NCBI GenBank assembly: GCA_029556545.1
Contig: JAKQEQ010000181.1
Coordinates: 62,001 to 126,000, forward strand
DNA from: Candidatus Hydrogenedentota bacterium
GTDB lineage: Bacteria; Hydrogenedentota; Hydrogenedentia; Hydrogenedentales; JAGMZX01
Direction of reading: 5' to 3'
DNA length: 64,000 bases
Shown: piece by piece, positions 15,428 to 23,331 of the stretch
How positions within the stretch are numbered: position 1 is the stretch's first letter
How the letters are laid out: every line of letters begins with the position of its first letter
Made by a program: the position numbers and the translations under genes
Notes under the pieces: generated by a model
What the model was told of the DNA's origin: nothing
The model's input: the letters and a program-made list of their open reading frames with translations, nothing else
Databases searched by the model: none

Positions 15428-18217
15428 ATGGCCGCGCCTTATGAAATGCACGTTATCTCGAATACGCACTGGGACCGGGAATGGCTCTTCGATTTCCAGG
15501 AAACGCGCATGCTCCTGGTCGAAATGTTTGATAAGCTGATCGACATCCTCGACACGCGGCCAGAATACAAGGCGTTCCTACTGGACGGGCAGGTCATCCC
15601 CGTCGAGGACTACCTGGAAATCCGGCCGGAGCGCTGGGATCGGATCGTGGACCACGTGCGCGCGGGCCGGCTCCAGATTGGGCCGTGGTATACCGACCCC
15701 GAGTGCTTCTGCGTCGGGGGCGAGTCGCTCGTGCGCAACCTGTTGTACGGGCATCGCGTCGCGAACGCGCTGGGCGGCGTCATGAAAGTGGGCTATACGC
15801 CTTTTTCCTACGGGCAGAACTCGCAGATGCCCCAAATTTACGCGGGCTTCGGCATCGACACGATGCTGTTTTATCACGGCGTCTCCCACGAGGAGGTCCC
15901 GAACGAGTTCCTCTTCGAGGGTGCGGACGGCACGCGGATACTCGCGTCCCAGATGAGCAGCTTCGCGCGTTACAACTACTATTACCAGGTGTACCGGCGC
16001 GTGAAATACGGCGAGGAGCCCGACGACCGCATGTACGACTGGCGCAAGGGCGGCGCGCCGTTCCACCTGTGCTCGGAGAGCCGCGCGCCGGATCACCACA
16101 TCCTGCTCGATGCGCGGTGCGGCTTTGAGCGGGATCGCGTGGCGGCGTGCATCGCCCGGCTGCGCGAACTCGAACAGGGCGTGGCCACAACGCGGTATTT
16201 GTGCTTCATGATGGGGCACGACAGCAGCGGGCCGGACCTGCTGGAATTGGACATTCTCGAAGAGGCGGGCAAACACACGGGCGGCGAGGTCATCAAGCAC
16301 ACGAGCCTGCCTGAACACATGGCATGCGTGAAGAAGGCAGTGAAGGACCTTGTGGTGTTGAAGGGTGAGCGCCGCGTGCCGAAGCCCATGCCGCTTATTT
16401 ACCACCTCTACAGCGACGTGCTTTCGAGCCGCACGCGCATGAAGCGCCTCAACGCGCAGGCGGAAACGCTGCTCCAGCGGTGGGCCGAGCCGTTCGCGGC
16501 CGTCGCGTGGGCCTTGGGCGCGCCGTATCCCCAGGCGATGCTTGACCTCGCATGGAAGACGCTGCTGTCGTGTCACGCCCACGACAGCATCGCCGGCAGC
16601 GGCATCGACGAAATCGAGCGCGACATGAATTATCGCCTGCGGCAGGTGGTGAACATAGCGAAGGCGATCCAGCGACGCAGCCTCGCCTATCTTCAGTCGC
16701 GCATCGACAACGGCGGCATGGCGCCCGAGGACGTGTTGGTCACTGTCTTCAACGCGTCGCCGCGGGCGCGCGGCGAAGTTGTCACGGCGGTGATTGACGT
16801 GCCCGAGCATCTGGCGATTCACGAATTCGGCCTGGTGGATGCCGCGAGCGGCGCGCCGGTCATGGTGCAGGGCCGCACGCGCAAGCCGCATCACGCCATT
16901 GTCAATCACGAGGGCGACGCGCCCGCCATGATGCGCGTCCAGCGCTTCACGGTCCACTTCGAGGCGCAAGACGTGCCGGGATTGGGCTACCGGACCTATC
17001 ACCTGGACCCAAAGGGCGCGTTCGCGCGGGGCGGCCTCTCCAGCGGCGGCAACGGCATGGAGAACGAACATCTCGTTGCGCGAGTTGCGCCGGACGGCAC
17101 ACTGAGCGTCACGCACAAGGCGACGGGCGTCACGTTCGACGGACTGAACCAGTTCGAGGATGGCGGCGAGGCGGGCATGGCATGGATGCACCTGACGCCC
17201 GGCGAGGACCGCGTCGTCAACAGCCGGGGCTGTCCCGTCACGATTGCGCTGGAGGAAGACGGACCGCTCCTCACACGCTATCGGGTCGATTGTCACATGA
17301 CCATACCCGCGCGGCTCGACGAGAACGGCGGCGATGCGTGGAAGCGGCTGGACGGCGTCGGCAACAGCGCGCACCGCTCCGAAGAGACCCGGCCGCTTGT
17401 GATCCATTCGTTCATCACACTGCGCAAGGGGGCACGGGCGCTCGACGTGCTTACGCGCTTCGACAACGCCGCCGATTCGCACCGCCTCCGCGCGTTGTTT
17501 CCGACCGGTCGGGCCGCGACGGTCTGCCATGCCGAGAGCGCCTTCGACGTGGTGGAACGGGAGATCGTTTTCGGGCCCGAGAGCCCGTGGCGGGGCAGCA
17601 CGGGCGTGACGTTCCCGATGCAACGTTTCGTGGACGTGAGCGATGACAAGGCGGGGCTCGCGGTGATCAACGATGGGCTTCGCGAATATGAAGTAACGCA
17701 GGGTCCCGAGCGCGCCATCGCCGTGACCTTGATGCGCGCCTATGAACTCAGTCTGACGACGGTAAGCAAGCGCTGGGACATCCATCCCGAAATGCGCCTA
17801 TCCCAATGCCCGGGGGTGCACGAGTTCCGATTTCTCGTCTACCCCCATGCGGGCCGTTGGGACAGCGCCGACGTCTACGGCGAGGTCGAGCGCCTTGTGG
17901 CGCCGCTTGAGCCGGCGCAGGCGGGCCCGCACGGCGGCGATTTGCCCCAGTGCTTCGGATTCCTAAGCCTGCAAGGGGACAACGTGGTGATCAGCGCGGT
18001 GAAACGCACTGAGGACGGCAAGGGCCTGCTAGTTCGCCTGTTCAACCCGTCGTCCCAACCCCAGCAAGCAACGCTCACCCTCGCGCGCCCGCTCGCGTCC
18101 GCGAAGGTGGTTACCCTTGAAGAAGCGGCCGGCGCGGAGGTTCAGCACGACCGGTTTACCGTCTCTACGGATATCTCGGCCAAAGGGATTATTTCACCAG
18201 TATGTCGTTTCGAATAA
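15428..18217 (+). CDS. GH38 alpha-mannosidase-like protein with altered active site
   Basis: 929 residues, no signal peptide, so cytoplasmic; GGAGGGA lies just before the ATG. The order of parts fits GH38: NTHWDREW (about 12-19) with zinc ligands His14 and Asp16, WYTDPECFCVGGESLVRNLL (about 88-106), a helical middle domain with CHAHDSIAGSGIDE (zinc His, about 381), and C-terminal beta-sandwiches. The family removes alpha-mannose from glycans or mannosylglycerate. The nucleophile motif, normally PDSFG or DPFG, reads TPFSYG here (about 124-129), with Phe126 (codon TTT) where the catalytic and zinc-binding Asp should be. The enzyme may be inactive, use another residue, or belong to a divergent subfamily. 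The gene stands alone. Confidence 0.85.
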   Translation: MAAPYEMHVISNTHWDREWLFDFQETRMLLVEMFDKLIDILDTRPEYKAFLLDGQVIPVEDYLEIRPERWDRIVDHVRAGRLQIGPWYTDPECFCVGGESLVRNLLYGHRVANALGGVMKVGYTPFSYGQNSQMPQIYAGFGIDTMLFYHGVSHEEVPNEFLFEGADGTRILASQMSSFARYNYYYQVYRRVKYGEEPDDRMYDWRKGGAPFHLCSESRAPDHHILLDARCGFERDRVAACIARLRELEQGVATTRYLCFMMGHDSSGPDLLELDILEEAGKHTGGEVIKHTSLPEHMACVKKAVKDLVVLKGERRVPKPMPLIYHLYSDVLSSRTRMKRLNAQAETLLQRWAEPFAAVAWALGAPYPQAMLDLAWKTLLSCHAHDSIAGSGIDEIERDMNYRLRQVVNIAKAIQRRSLAYLQSRIDNGGMAPEDVLVTVFNASPRARGEVVTAVIDVPEHLAIHEFGLVDAASGAPVMVQGRTRKPHHAIVNHEGDAPAMMRVQRFTVHFEAQDVPGLGYRTYHLDPKGAFARGGLSSGGNGMENEHLVARVAPDGTLSVTHKATGVTFDGLNQFEDGGEAGMAWMHLTPGEDRVVNSRGCPVTIALEEDGPLLTRYRVDCHMTIPARLDENGGDAWKRLDGVGNSAHRSEETRPLVIHSFITLRKGARALDVLTRFDNAADSHRLRALFPTGRAATVCHAESAFDVVEREIVFGPESPWRGSTGVTFPMQRFVDVSDDKAGLAVINDGLREYEVTQGPERAIAVTLMRAYELSLTTVSKRWDIHPEMRLSQCPGVHEFRFLVYPHAGRWDSADVYGEVERLVAPLEPAQAGPHGGDLPQCFGFLSLQGDNVVISAVKRTEDGKGLLVRLFNPSSQPQQATLTLARPLASAKVVTLEEAAGAEVQHDRFTVSTDISAKGIISPVCRFE

Positions 18218-18310
18218 GTAACTATCTACGACACGGCGCACGCGTCCGCCGGGCCCATAACGGGCTGTAAACACCGTTTTTGGGGGGAAATTGGCACAAA
18301 AAAACGGGCC

Positions 18311-18339
18311 TTGACAAATAACTTGGCCTGTGCTCTAAT
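18311..18339 (+). promoter_or_regulatory. Strong sigma70 promoter for the OmpA-like lipoprotein gene
   Basis: TTGACA (18311-18316) and TCTAAT (18334-18339) are separated by exactly 17 bases, in a locally A/T-rich stretch. The start codon is at 18410, giving a leader of about 65 bases. This is the best housekeeping promoter in the window and fits an abundant envelope protein. Confidence 0.75.
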
Positions 18340-18409
18340 GATTTTTGTGGATGGAATTTCGGCGCGGATGGTGTACAAACGCCACGCATAACCAAGGGAG
18401 TGAGGTGCT

Positions 18410-19462
18410 ATGAGACAATTATTGTTCCTGAGTGTGATGACTTCTCTCGTGTTCATGGGCTGTTTGCATGGGCGCGGGGTACATACCGTCCCCATCGAGC
18501 GAGACTACGCGCAATTGGAGAAAGTCGATGTGTGTGAGGCGGCGTGCCAGGTTGACAAGGCGCACCGCATGGGTTTGCATCAGCTTTCGCCCTATGAGAT
18601 GGAATCCGCGGCCAACTACCTGAAGTGGGCAAAGATGGAGCGGGCGGAGTCGGACCGTAAAGCCTCGTGGGATTTCGCCGGTCTGGCTATCCGCTATGCG
18701 ACGTTGGCCATCGAGTCCGGCAAGGGGTTGGCAGACAAGGGCGTAGTGCCCATACCGGATACCCGTGAGGCGTGCAAGGCGGAGTTTGATCGCGTTAAGG
18801 CCCGCTACCTGGAATTGGATCCCTGCAAGGCCAAACTGGTCGCGCCCGTTGTGTACGCGCATATCGAGGCGAACCTTGCCCACGCCGAGGAAGAAATGAA
18901 TGAGCGGTGCTACCGCCACTATACGGAGGGCTTCCGCGCCCTGCGCAAGGTGGAGCCGGACATTGACGCGATCTGGGCAAGCGATGTGGATGGGGACGGG
19001 ATCGTCGACATGCTGGACGGCGAGCCCTGGATCGCGGAAGACAAGGACGGGTTCCAGGACGGGGACGGGATACCGGAGCCCAAGCCGTACCCCGTACTCG
19101 AAGACGTGCTCTTCTGCGACAACTGCGATACGCTCTCGAAGGAGGCCCAAGCCTACCTGCGCGGCGTGGCGGACATGCTCTATGACGGCTACAAGGAAGT
19201 GACGGTCGTGCTGAGCGGGCACACCTCCAGCACGGCCTCCAATGAGTACAACTTGGGGCTTTCGCAACGTCGCGTCGAGGCCGTGAAGAGTTACCTGCTG
19301 GCGAACGGCGTGAAGCAGGATGTCACCTGCATCGTGACCAGTCACCACGGGGAAGAAGCGCTGAAGGTCGCGCCGGACAAATCGGCGAAGGACCAGGCTT
19401 TGAACCGCCGGGTCGAGATTATGTTGGATTCCCCTGACCCGGTGAGTCCTTATTGCAGATAG
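18410..19462 (+). CDS. OmpA-family lipoprotein
   Basis: 350 residues. Lipoprotein signal MRQLLFLSVMTSLVFMGC with the lipid-carrying Cys at about 18. Residues about 30-180 are helical (ESAANYLKWAKMERAESDRK, like DUF4398 proteins), followed by a calcium-type linker DVDGDGIVDMLDGE and DKDGFQDGDGIPEP. Residues about 235-345 are an OmpA C-terminal peptidoglycan-binding domain: VVLSGHTSSTASNEYNLGLS, then RRVEAVKSYLLANGV and ALNRRVEIML. The protein would link the outer membrane to peptidoglycan, which implies a Gram-negative envelope. AAGGGAG and GAGGTG precede the start, and a perfect consensus -35 drives the gene. Confidence 0.85.
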   Translation: MRQLLFLSVMTSLVFMGCLHGRGVHTVPIERDYAQLEKVDVCEAACQVDKAHRMGLHQLSPYEMESAANYLKWAKMERAESDRKASWDFAGLAIRYATLAIESGKGLADKGVVPIPDTREACKAEFDRVKARYLELDPCKAKLVAPVVYAHIEANLAHAEEEMNERCYRHYTEGFRALRKVEPDIDAIWASDVDGDGIVDMLDGEPWIAEDKDGFQDGDGIPEPKPYPVLEDVLFCDNCDTLSKEAQAYLRGVADMLYDGYKEVTVVLSGHTSSTASNEYNLGLSQRRVEAVKSYLLANGVKQDVTCIVTSHHGEEALKVAPDKSAKDQALNRRVEIMLDSPDPVSPYCR

Positions 19463-19490
19463 CCGACACTGTCGGCGGCATCAGTTCTCG

Positions 19491-19521
19491 CGCGGGGCTA
19501 CGCCAGGCGGGTAGCCCCGCG
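19491..19521. terminator. Hairpin between convergent genes
   Basis: CGCGGGGCTAC and GTAGCCCCGCG form an 11-bp perfect stem with a 9-base loop, between the ends of the OmpA-like gene (rightward) and the SRPBCC gene (leftward). It could end both transcripts; the T-tract is short (GTGTTTC) on the rightward side. Confidence 0.65.
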
Positions 19522-19543
19522 GGGGGTGTTTCAGGCGTTCCTG

Positions 19544-20047
19544 CTACGTCGCGGAGCGGCCCCGTTTTTTTCTTGCGGCCTCTTTCTCGAAAGTGACCAC
19601 GAGATTCTTGAGGTATTGATCGACGAGGCGAGTGAATTCCGCGCGGACTATAGGCGCGAGTACGAGTTTCACAAGCGATGGAAGCGGCACCGTCATTGCG
19701 CCTTTGGTTTGCAGCGTAATCCGTGTGTTCTTTTCATCCAGGGCCTTGAGGGTCCACTTACCGCTTACCTCCGCGTTGCCTTCGCCTTTGACGGGCGTCC
19801 ATTTCACGGTCCCCTTCTCGCGGTCGCTGACGTACTTGCAAGCGTAGATCGTCTGGATGTGGTAGCGGTCGAGGCCGATCTTCTCCATCTCCCAGCGGTA
19901 CTTTCCTTCGCCAATCTCGACGAGTTGATCCACCTTCGGAAAGTGACTTACCGAGCGGGGCACGTCCGCCAGAACATCGAATACCCGGTCCCGGGGGCAC
20001 GCGGCCTCGAATGTGCGTTCTATTTCGAAATCCACCAGGAAGGCCAT
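19544..20047 (-). CDS. SRPBCC-fold ligand-binding protein
   Basis: 167 residues. The pattern FEIERTFEAACPRDRVFDVLADV, VDQLVEIGEGKYRWEMEKIG, then VKWTPVKGEGNAEVSGKWTL and TRITLQTKGAMTVPLPS is that of START/SRPBCC (polyketide cyclase or coenzyme-Q-binding Coq10-like) proteins, which hold a hydrophobic ligand in a helix-grip cavity. No catalytic site is defined by sequence. The C-terminus is very basic (KKRGRSAT). It starts 11 bp after the stop of an unknown helical protein and follows a lipase-like gene, so these three probably form one transcript. A role in lipid or quinone handling is possible but not shown. Confidence 0.75.
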   Translation of the reverse strand: MAFLVDFEIERTFEAACPRDRVFDVLADVPRSVSHFPKVDQLVEIGEGKYRWEMEKIGLDRYHIQTIYACKYVSDREKGTVKWTPVKGEGNAEVSGKWTLKALDEKNTRITLQTKGAMTVPLPSLVKLVLAPIVRAEFTRLVDQYLKNLVVTFEKEAARKKRGRSAT

Positions 20048-20058
20048 TGGAAAACTCC

Positions 20059-20820
20059 CTATTTTCGCGCGGCGGCGACCTCGGCGCGCACGGCGTCATA
20101 CCAGTCGAACTCGACCAGTTCTATCCCCTGGATGATGTGGGGAAAGACCTCGGGCTCCATGCTCTCGTAAAGGGCCAAGCCGCCGCGCAGCACCTCGAGG
20201 CCGAGGGCAAGCCCGGCGCATTCGCTTTCCGTGTAGAGGTCGGTGCGCCGGCGCATGAGTTCGTGGACTCGTTGCATAATTTCCGCCGACGTCCGCAGCA
20301 GCGACACCTTCGCCAACGCGTGGAAGAGACTGAGCAGATCGCGGATTAGGCGATGCACGTGCTTTTCCGGGATGTCCGTAATCAACGAGAGCATCGTAAT
20401 CCGGTCCCGGGCAGCCGCGGCGGTCAGCCCGATCTTCTCAGCCTCTTTGAGCATGTACCCTTCCAGCTTGCGCGACTCGATATAGGCGTCGAAGGTGGCG
20501 CGCCCGGCGGACACCGCCGCCGGAAGCTGGCGTCCCAGCCGCCATAACGAGGTAATCGCCATGGTCACCATGGGTCGCAAACGCTTCGGAGACCGCAAGA
20601 GACGCCCAAGATGATCGAAGGCGTCGTCGAGTTGCTCGCGCCGCTCATACGGCGGATAAACGTGGTCCAGAAAGTAATCGCGGAGCGCGTCCACCGTTTC
20701 ATCCGAGATCACGTCGAAAGGGGTGAACCGCCGCACACTCGCCACCTGGTAGCGCCGGCACAATTCCTCACGGTAGAAGGAGATTATGGCCTCTTTCCGA
20801 TCGAAAGCTTTCTGCGGCAT
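20059..20820 (-). CDS. Helical protein of unknown function
   Basis: 253 residues from the ATG at 20820, which has AAGGAG about 12 bases upstream. I do not recognise the family. The sequence is almost wholly helical by composition, soluble, with many charged residues and no signal peptide (FYREELCRRYQVASVRRFTP, LRDYFLDHVYPPYERREQLD, HRLIRDLLSLFHALAKVSLL). It lies between a lipase-like gene and an SRPBCC gene; the 11-bp gap to the latter implies coupled translation. The 158-bp gap to the lipase holds a nine-base minisatellite. The context suggests a lipid-related cytoplasmic or peripheral role, but this is weak. Confidence 0.65.
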   Translation of the reverse strand: MPQKAFDRKEAIISFYREELCRRYQVASVRRFTPFDVISDETVDALRDYFLDHVYPPYERREQLDDAFDHLGRLLRSPKRLRPMVTMAITSLWRLGRQLPAAVSAGRATFDAYIESRKLEGYMLKEAEKIGLTAAAARDRITMLSLITDIPEKHVHRLIRDLLSLFHALAKVSLLRTSAEIMQRVHELMRRRTDLYTESECAGLALGLEVLRGGLALYESMEPEVFPHIIQGIELVEFDWYDAVRAEVAAARK

Positions 20821-20939
20821 CGCGTTCGCAACTCCTTCTCGAAGCACCCAAAACCACCTCAGCCAGGACGTCGCGGAAACTCTATCACGTCTCGCCCGCA
20901 ACACAAAAACCGCACACGAAACTTCGGTGAAGAGGATGG

Positions 20940-20973
20940 AAGGGACCACAGGGACTAGAGGGACAAGGGAGGC
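20940..20973. repeat. Nine-base minisatellite in an intergenic gap
   Basis: Units of about nine bases (GGGACCACA, GGGACTAGA, GGGACAAGG) lie in the 158-bp gap between two leftward genes. It resembles, in period and G-rich character, the arrays at 10963 and 50160. Confidence 0.6.
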
Positions 20974-20978
20974 GCGTT

Positions 20979-21800
20979 TCACGCCGTGGCGGAGGCTGCC
21001 TGGCGACGCTTGCGCGACTTGCCGGTCCTGGCGCCGCGCCATTGCTGTTCAGCGGCATCGAGCCGTTGCGCGATGACACGGTAGACTTGGGGATTCCAGA
21101 CGAGCCCGATGTGCGTGCCGGCGACCTCGACGTCCGTGGCGGGGTCGTTGTTGATGCAGACGGGCCAATCCACGACGCCGTCGGTCTTGGTAAAGACGGC
21201 GGTCTGCGGGATGTTATGGGGAAAGGTATAACGCATGGTGCACGAGAATCCGCAGGCGCAGGTGGCGGTGAAACACTGCTTGCCGTAACAGGCCCGGCCG
21301 TGCACGCGGTTGCGCACGTGCTCGATAGTGCGATAGATCCACGGATTGACGCGGATACCGCGGAACGGCGAGGCCAGCATAATGACGGACGCGACGCGGT
21401 CGGGACGCCGCGCGGCGACGCCCCGGGCCAGGACGCCGCCAAGGCTGTGGCCGACGAGATGCACGCGCTTGCCGGTATCGCTGTAAGCGCGGTTCAGGGT
21501 GCGGAGCAGGCGGTGGATGAGCAGATCGGGACATTCGGCGTTCTGACCGATACGGGACCTGTAGGCGGTGTAGCCGATGCGGCGAAGCCAGAGATGCAGT
21601 TCGATAAGGTAGAGGTCGCAACCCATGAATCCGGGCACGACAATCACGGGCTCGCCGCGGCCGTGGGGGACGCCGAAGCCATAGTATACTGGCGCGACCT
21701 TGAGAGCGACGTAATCGACGGCGCTGAGACATTCACGCCAGAAGGAAATATCGACGCGATGGGGTTCTTCGACGGTGGCCACCGTGCCGGGATACGCCAT
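20979..21800 (-). CDS. Alpha/beta-hydrolase, lipase-like
   Basis: 273 residues from the ATG at 21800 (AGGAGG about 9 bases upstream). The fold is shown by PVIVVPGFMGCDLYLIELHL (oxyanion region, about 73-92), HLVGHSLGGVLARGVAARRP with the nucleophile Ser in GHSLGG (about 140), LASPFRG, and a late D and H (DGVVDWPVCIN, AGTHIGLVWNP) that could complete the triad. Several Cys lie close together (ACYGKQCFTATCACGFSC), perhaps a metal or disulfide site. No signal peptide is evident. It resembles triacylglycerol lipases or esterases; the substrate is unknown. First gene of a leftward group with an unknown helical protein and an SRPBCC protein. The C-terminus is rich in Arg and Lys. Confidence 0.8.
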   Translation of the reverse strand: MAYPGTVATVEEPHRVDISFWRECLSAVDYVALKVAPVYYGFGVPHGRGEPVIVVPGFMGCDLYLIELHLWLRRIGYTAYRSRIGQNAECPDLLIHRLLRTLNRAYSDTGKRVHLVGHSLGGVLARGVAARRPDRVASVIMLASPFRGIRVNPWIYRTIEHVRNRVHGRACYGKQCFTATCACGFSCTMRYTFPHNIPQTAVFTKTDGVVDWPVCINNDPATDVEVAGTHIGLVWNPQVYRVIAQRLDAAEQQWRGARTGKSRKRRQAASATA

Positions 21801-21921
21801 GCGGTCTGATCCTCCTGGGCCGTTCAGGACAACGCTCGCAGGGATTGTAACATAACCCGACCGCCGCAAGCGGTTTCCTTAACGGCCGTGTCGACTCGCT
21901 TGAAAGCACGGGGTAGGCCGG

Positions 21922-21951
21922 TTGACTGGATTGCCTCACATTCGCTAAGAT
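21922..21951 (+). promoter_or_regulatory. Promoter for tRNA-Leu
   Basis: TTGACT (21922-21927) and TAAGAT (21946-21951) with an 18-base spacer lie 15 bases before the mature tRNA end. Confidence 0.6.
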
Positions 21952-21966
21952 TAACGACACATTCGT

Positions 21967-22053
21967 GCCCGAGTGGTGGAATTGGCAGACACGCACGGTT
22001 CAGGTCCGTGTGCCCTTGCGGGCGTGGAGGTTCAACTCCTCTCTCGGGCACCA
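21967..22053 (+). tRNA. tRNA-Leu, anticodon CAG
   Basis: 87 bases including an encoded CCA. The acceptor stem pairs GCCCGAG (21967-21973) with CTCGGGC (22043-22049); discriminator A and CCA follow. The anticodon arm is CACGG-TTCAGGT-CCGTG with CAG at 22001-22003. The long variable arm (TGCCCTTGCGGGCG) is class II, as expected for tRNA-Leu. It reads CUG, a main leucine codon in GC-rich genomes. A promoter precedes it and a strong terminator follows, so it is a single-gene unit. Confidence 0.97.
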
Positions 22054-22064
22054 GTGCAGAATAC

Positions 22065-22104
22065 AACCCCGGCGGCTGAAAACGGTCCGCCGGGGTTCTT
22101 ATTG
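22065..22104 (+). terminator. Rho-independent terminator after tRNA-Leu
   Basis: AACCCCGGCGG (22065-22075) pairs with CCGCCGGGGTT (22087-22097) around an 11-base loop and is followed by CTTATTG. It ends the tRNA transcript. Confidence 0.85.
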
Positions 22105-22277
22105 TCAAGGGAGCGCGAGTGCGAGTACGAACGTAGAGAGGACGGGGTTGCCAATGGCGTCGCGACGAACGTTGGCCGACAGTTGGCGCGGGCGCGCTCC
22201 AAAGGTATACTACGGCTGTTGTACGGAAATCGGGCGCGACTGTGCTCAGCTGCGCGAAACCGGGAGAGCAGGCATCC

Positions 22278-23177
22278 ATGAATACACACCATCTCAATCG
22301 CCGCGAGTTCTTGAAGGGAGTAGCCACGGCCTCCGCGGCCGTCGCGCTGGCCGCCGGGAGCGGCGCGGTCCAAGCCGCCGCGTACAAGCCATTGCTGAAA
22401 GGCGTGCAACTCGGGCGGCTGCCCGAGAACGTGCCGGACCTCGAACGGTTCCGCTACGCGAAGGAACTGGGCTTCGACGGCGTGGAAGCGCCGCCCATGG
22501 CGGACCTCGATCGCGCGAAGGCGCTGGGAGACGCCGCCCGCGAGGCCGGGACGCCCATCCACTCGATTATCTACGGCGGTTGGGGCGCGCCCATGTCCGA
22601 CCCGGACCCGGACAAGGTGGCGCGGGGCAAGGAGGAAATCCGGAACGCGTTGCGCTGCGCGCGGGCGATGGGCGCGGACACGGTGCTGCTTGTACCGGCG
22701 GTCGTGAACGAGCGCGTGCGCTATGGGGAAGCGTGGGAACGTTCGCAAGAGAATATCCGCGAACTGTTGCCCGTAGCCGAGGAATTGGGCGTGGTCATCG
22801 CCGTCGAGAACGTGTGGAACAAGTTCCTGCTCAGCCCGCTCGAATTCGCGCGTTACGTCGACGAATTCGAGAGTCCGTGGCTGCAAGCCTATTTCGACGT
22901 GGGCAACGTCGTCATATTCGGTTATCCGCAGGACTGGATTCGGACCCTGGGCCCGCGCATCCGCCGTCTCCACATCAAGGACTTCAAGCGGGACGGCTAC
23001 CAGTGGAGCAAGCTGCCCTACGAGGGCGACGTGGATTGGCCGGAGGTACGCAAGGCCATCGACGAAATCGGTTACGACGGGTGGGGCACCGAGGAGTTCC
23101 CCGGCGGCGACGAGGCGCACTTGCGGGAGCTTTCGCGGCGCATGACGCTGCTCGGCGAGGGCGCGCGCAAGGCGTGA
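22278..23177 (+). CDS. Tat-exported sugar phosphate isomerase/epimerase-like protein
   Basis: 299 residues from the ATG at 22278 (GGGAG upstream). A Tat signal comes first: LNRREFLKGVATASAAVALA. The mature part is an AP-endonuclease-2/xylose-isomerase-like TIM barrel (LKGVQLGRLPENVPDLERFR, LGFDGVEAPP, LGVVIAVENVWNKFLLSPLE, QAYFDVGNVVIFGY, IRRLHIKDFKRDGY, DGWGTEEFPGGDEAHL). The Glu, Asp, His and Glu of VENV, FDVGN, HIKD and EEF are the usual metal ligands of the family. These proteins isomerise or epimerise keto-sugars; many Planctomycete-type bacteria export such proteins. The substrate is not readable. No operon partner follows. Confidence 0.85.
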   Translation: MNTHHLNRREFLKGVATASAAVALAAGSGAVQAAAYKPLLKGVQLGRLPENVPDLERFRYAKELGFDGVEAPPMADLDRAKALGDAAREAGTPIHSIIYGGWGAPMSDPDPDKVARGKEEIRNALRCARAMGADTVLLVPAVVNERVRYGEAWERSQENIRELLPVAEELGVVIAVENVWNKFLLSPLEFARYVDEFESPWLQAYFDVGNVVIFGYPQDWIRTLGPRIRRLHIKDFKRDGYQWSKLPYEGDVDWPEVRKAIDEIGYDGWGTEEFPGGDEAHLRELSRRMTLLGEGARKA

Positions 23178-23331
23178 CAGGATTCGTGTTCATGAGACTG
23201 TTGCGCCGCCACGTAACGAATCGACTCGCGGATGGTATTCTCTGACGCATTGTCAGGCGTCCAAGAGCCCGTCGTTGCTGCGGTGGAGGCCGGTCTTTCG
23301 CGGCGGCGGCGGGCGTTTTCCATTCTTCCGC

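Noticed and set aside
15578-17785. A 735-residue open frame opposite the GH38 gene
   Set aside because: It is the antisense of a clear GH38 gene; it is His/Arg/Ala-rich with no domain or ribosome site, as expected by chance in GC-rich DNA.
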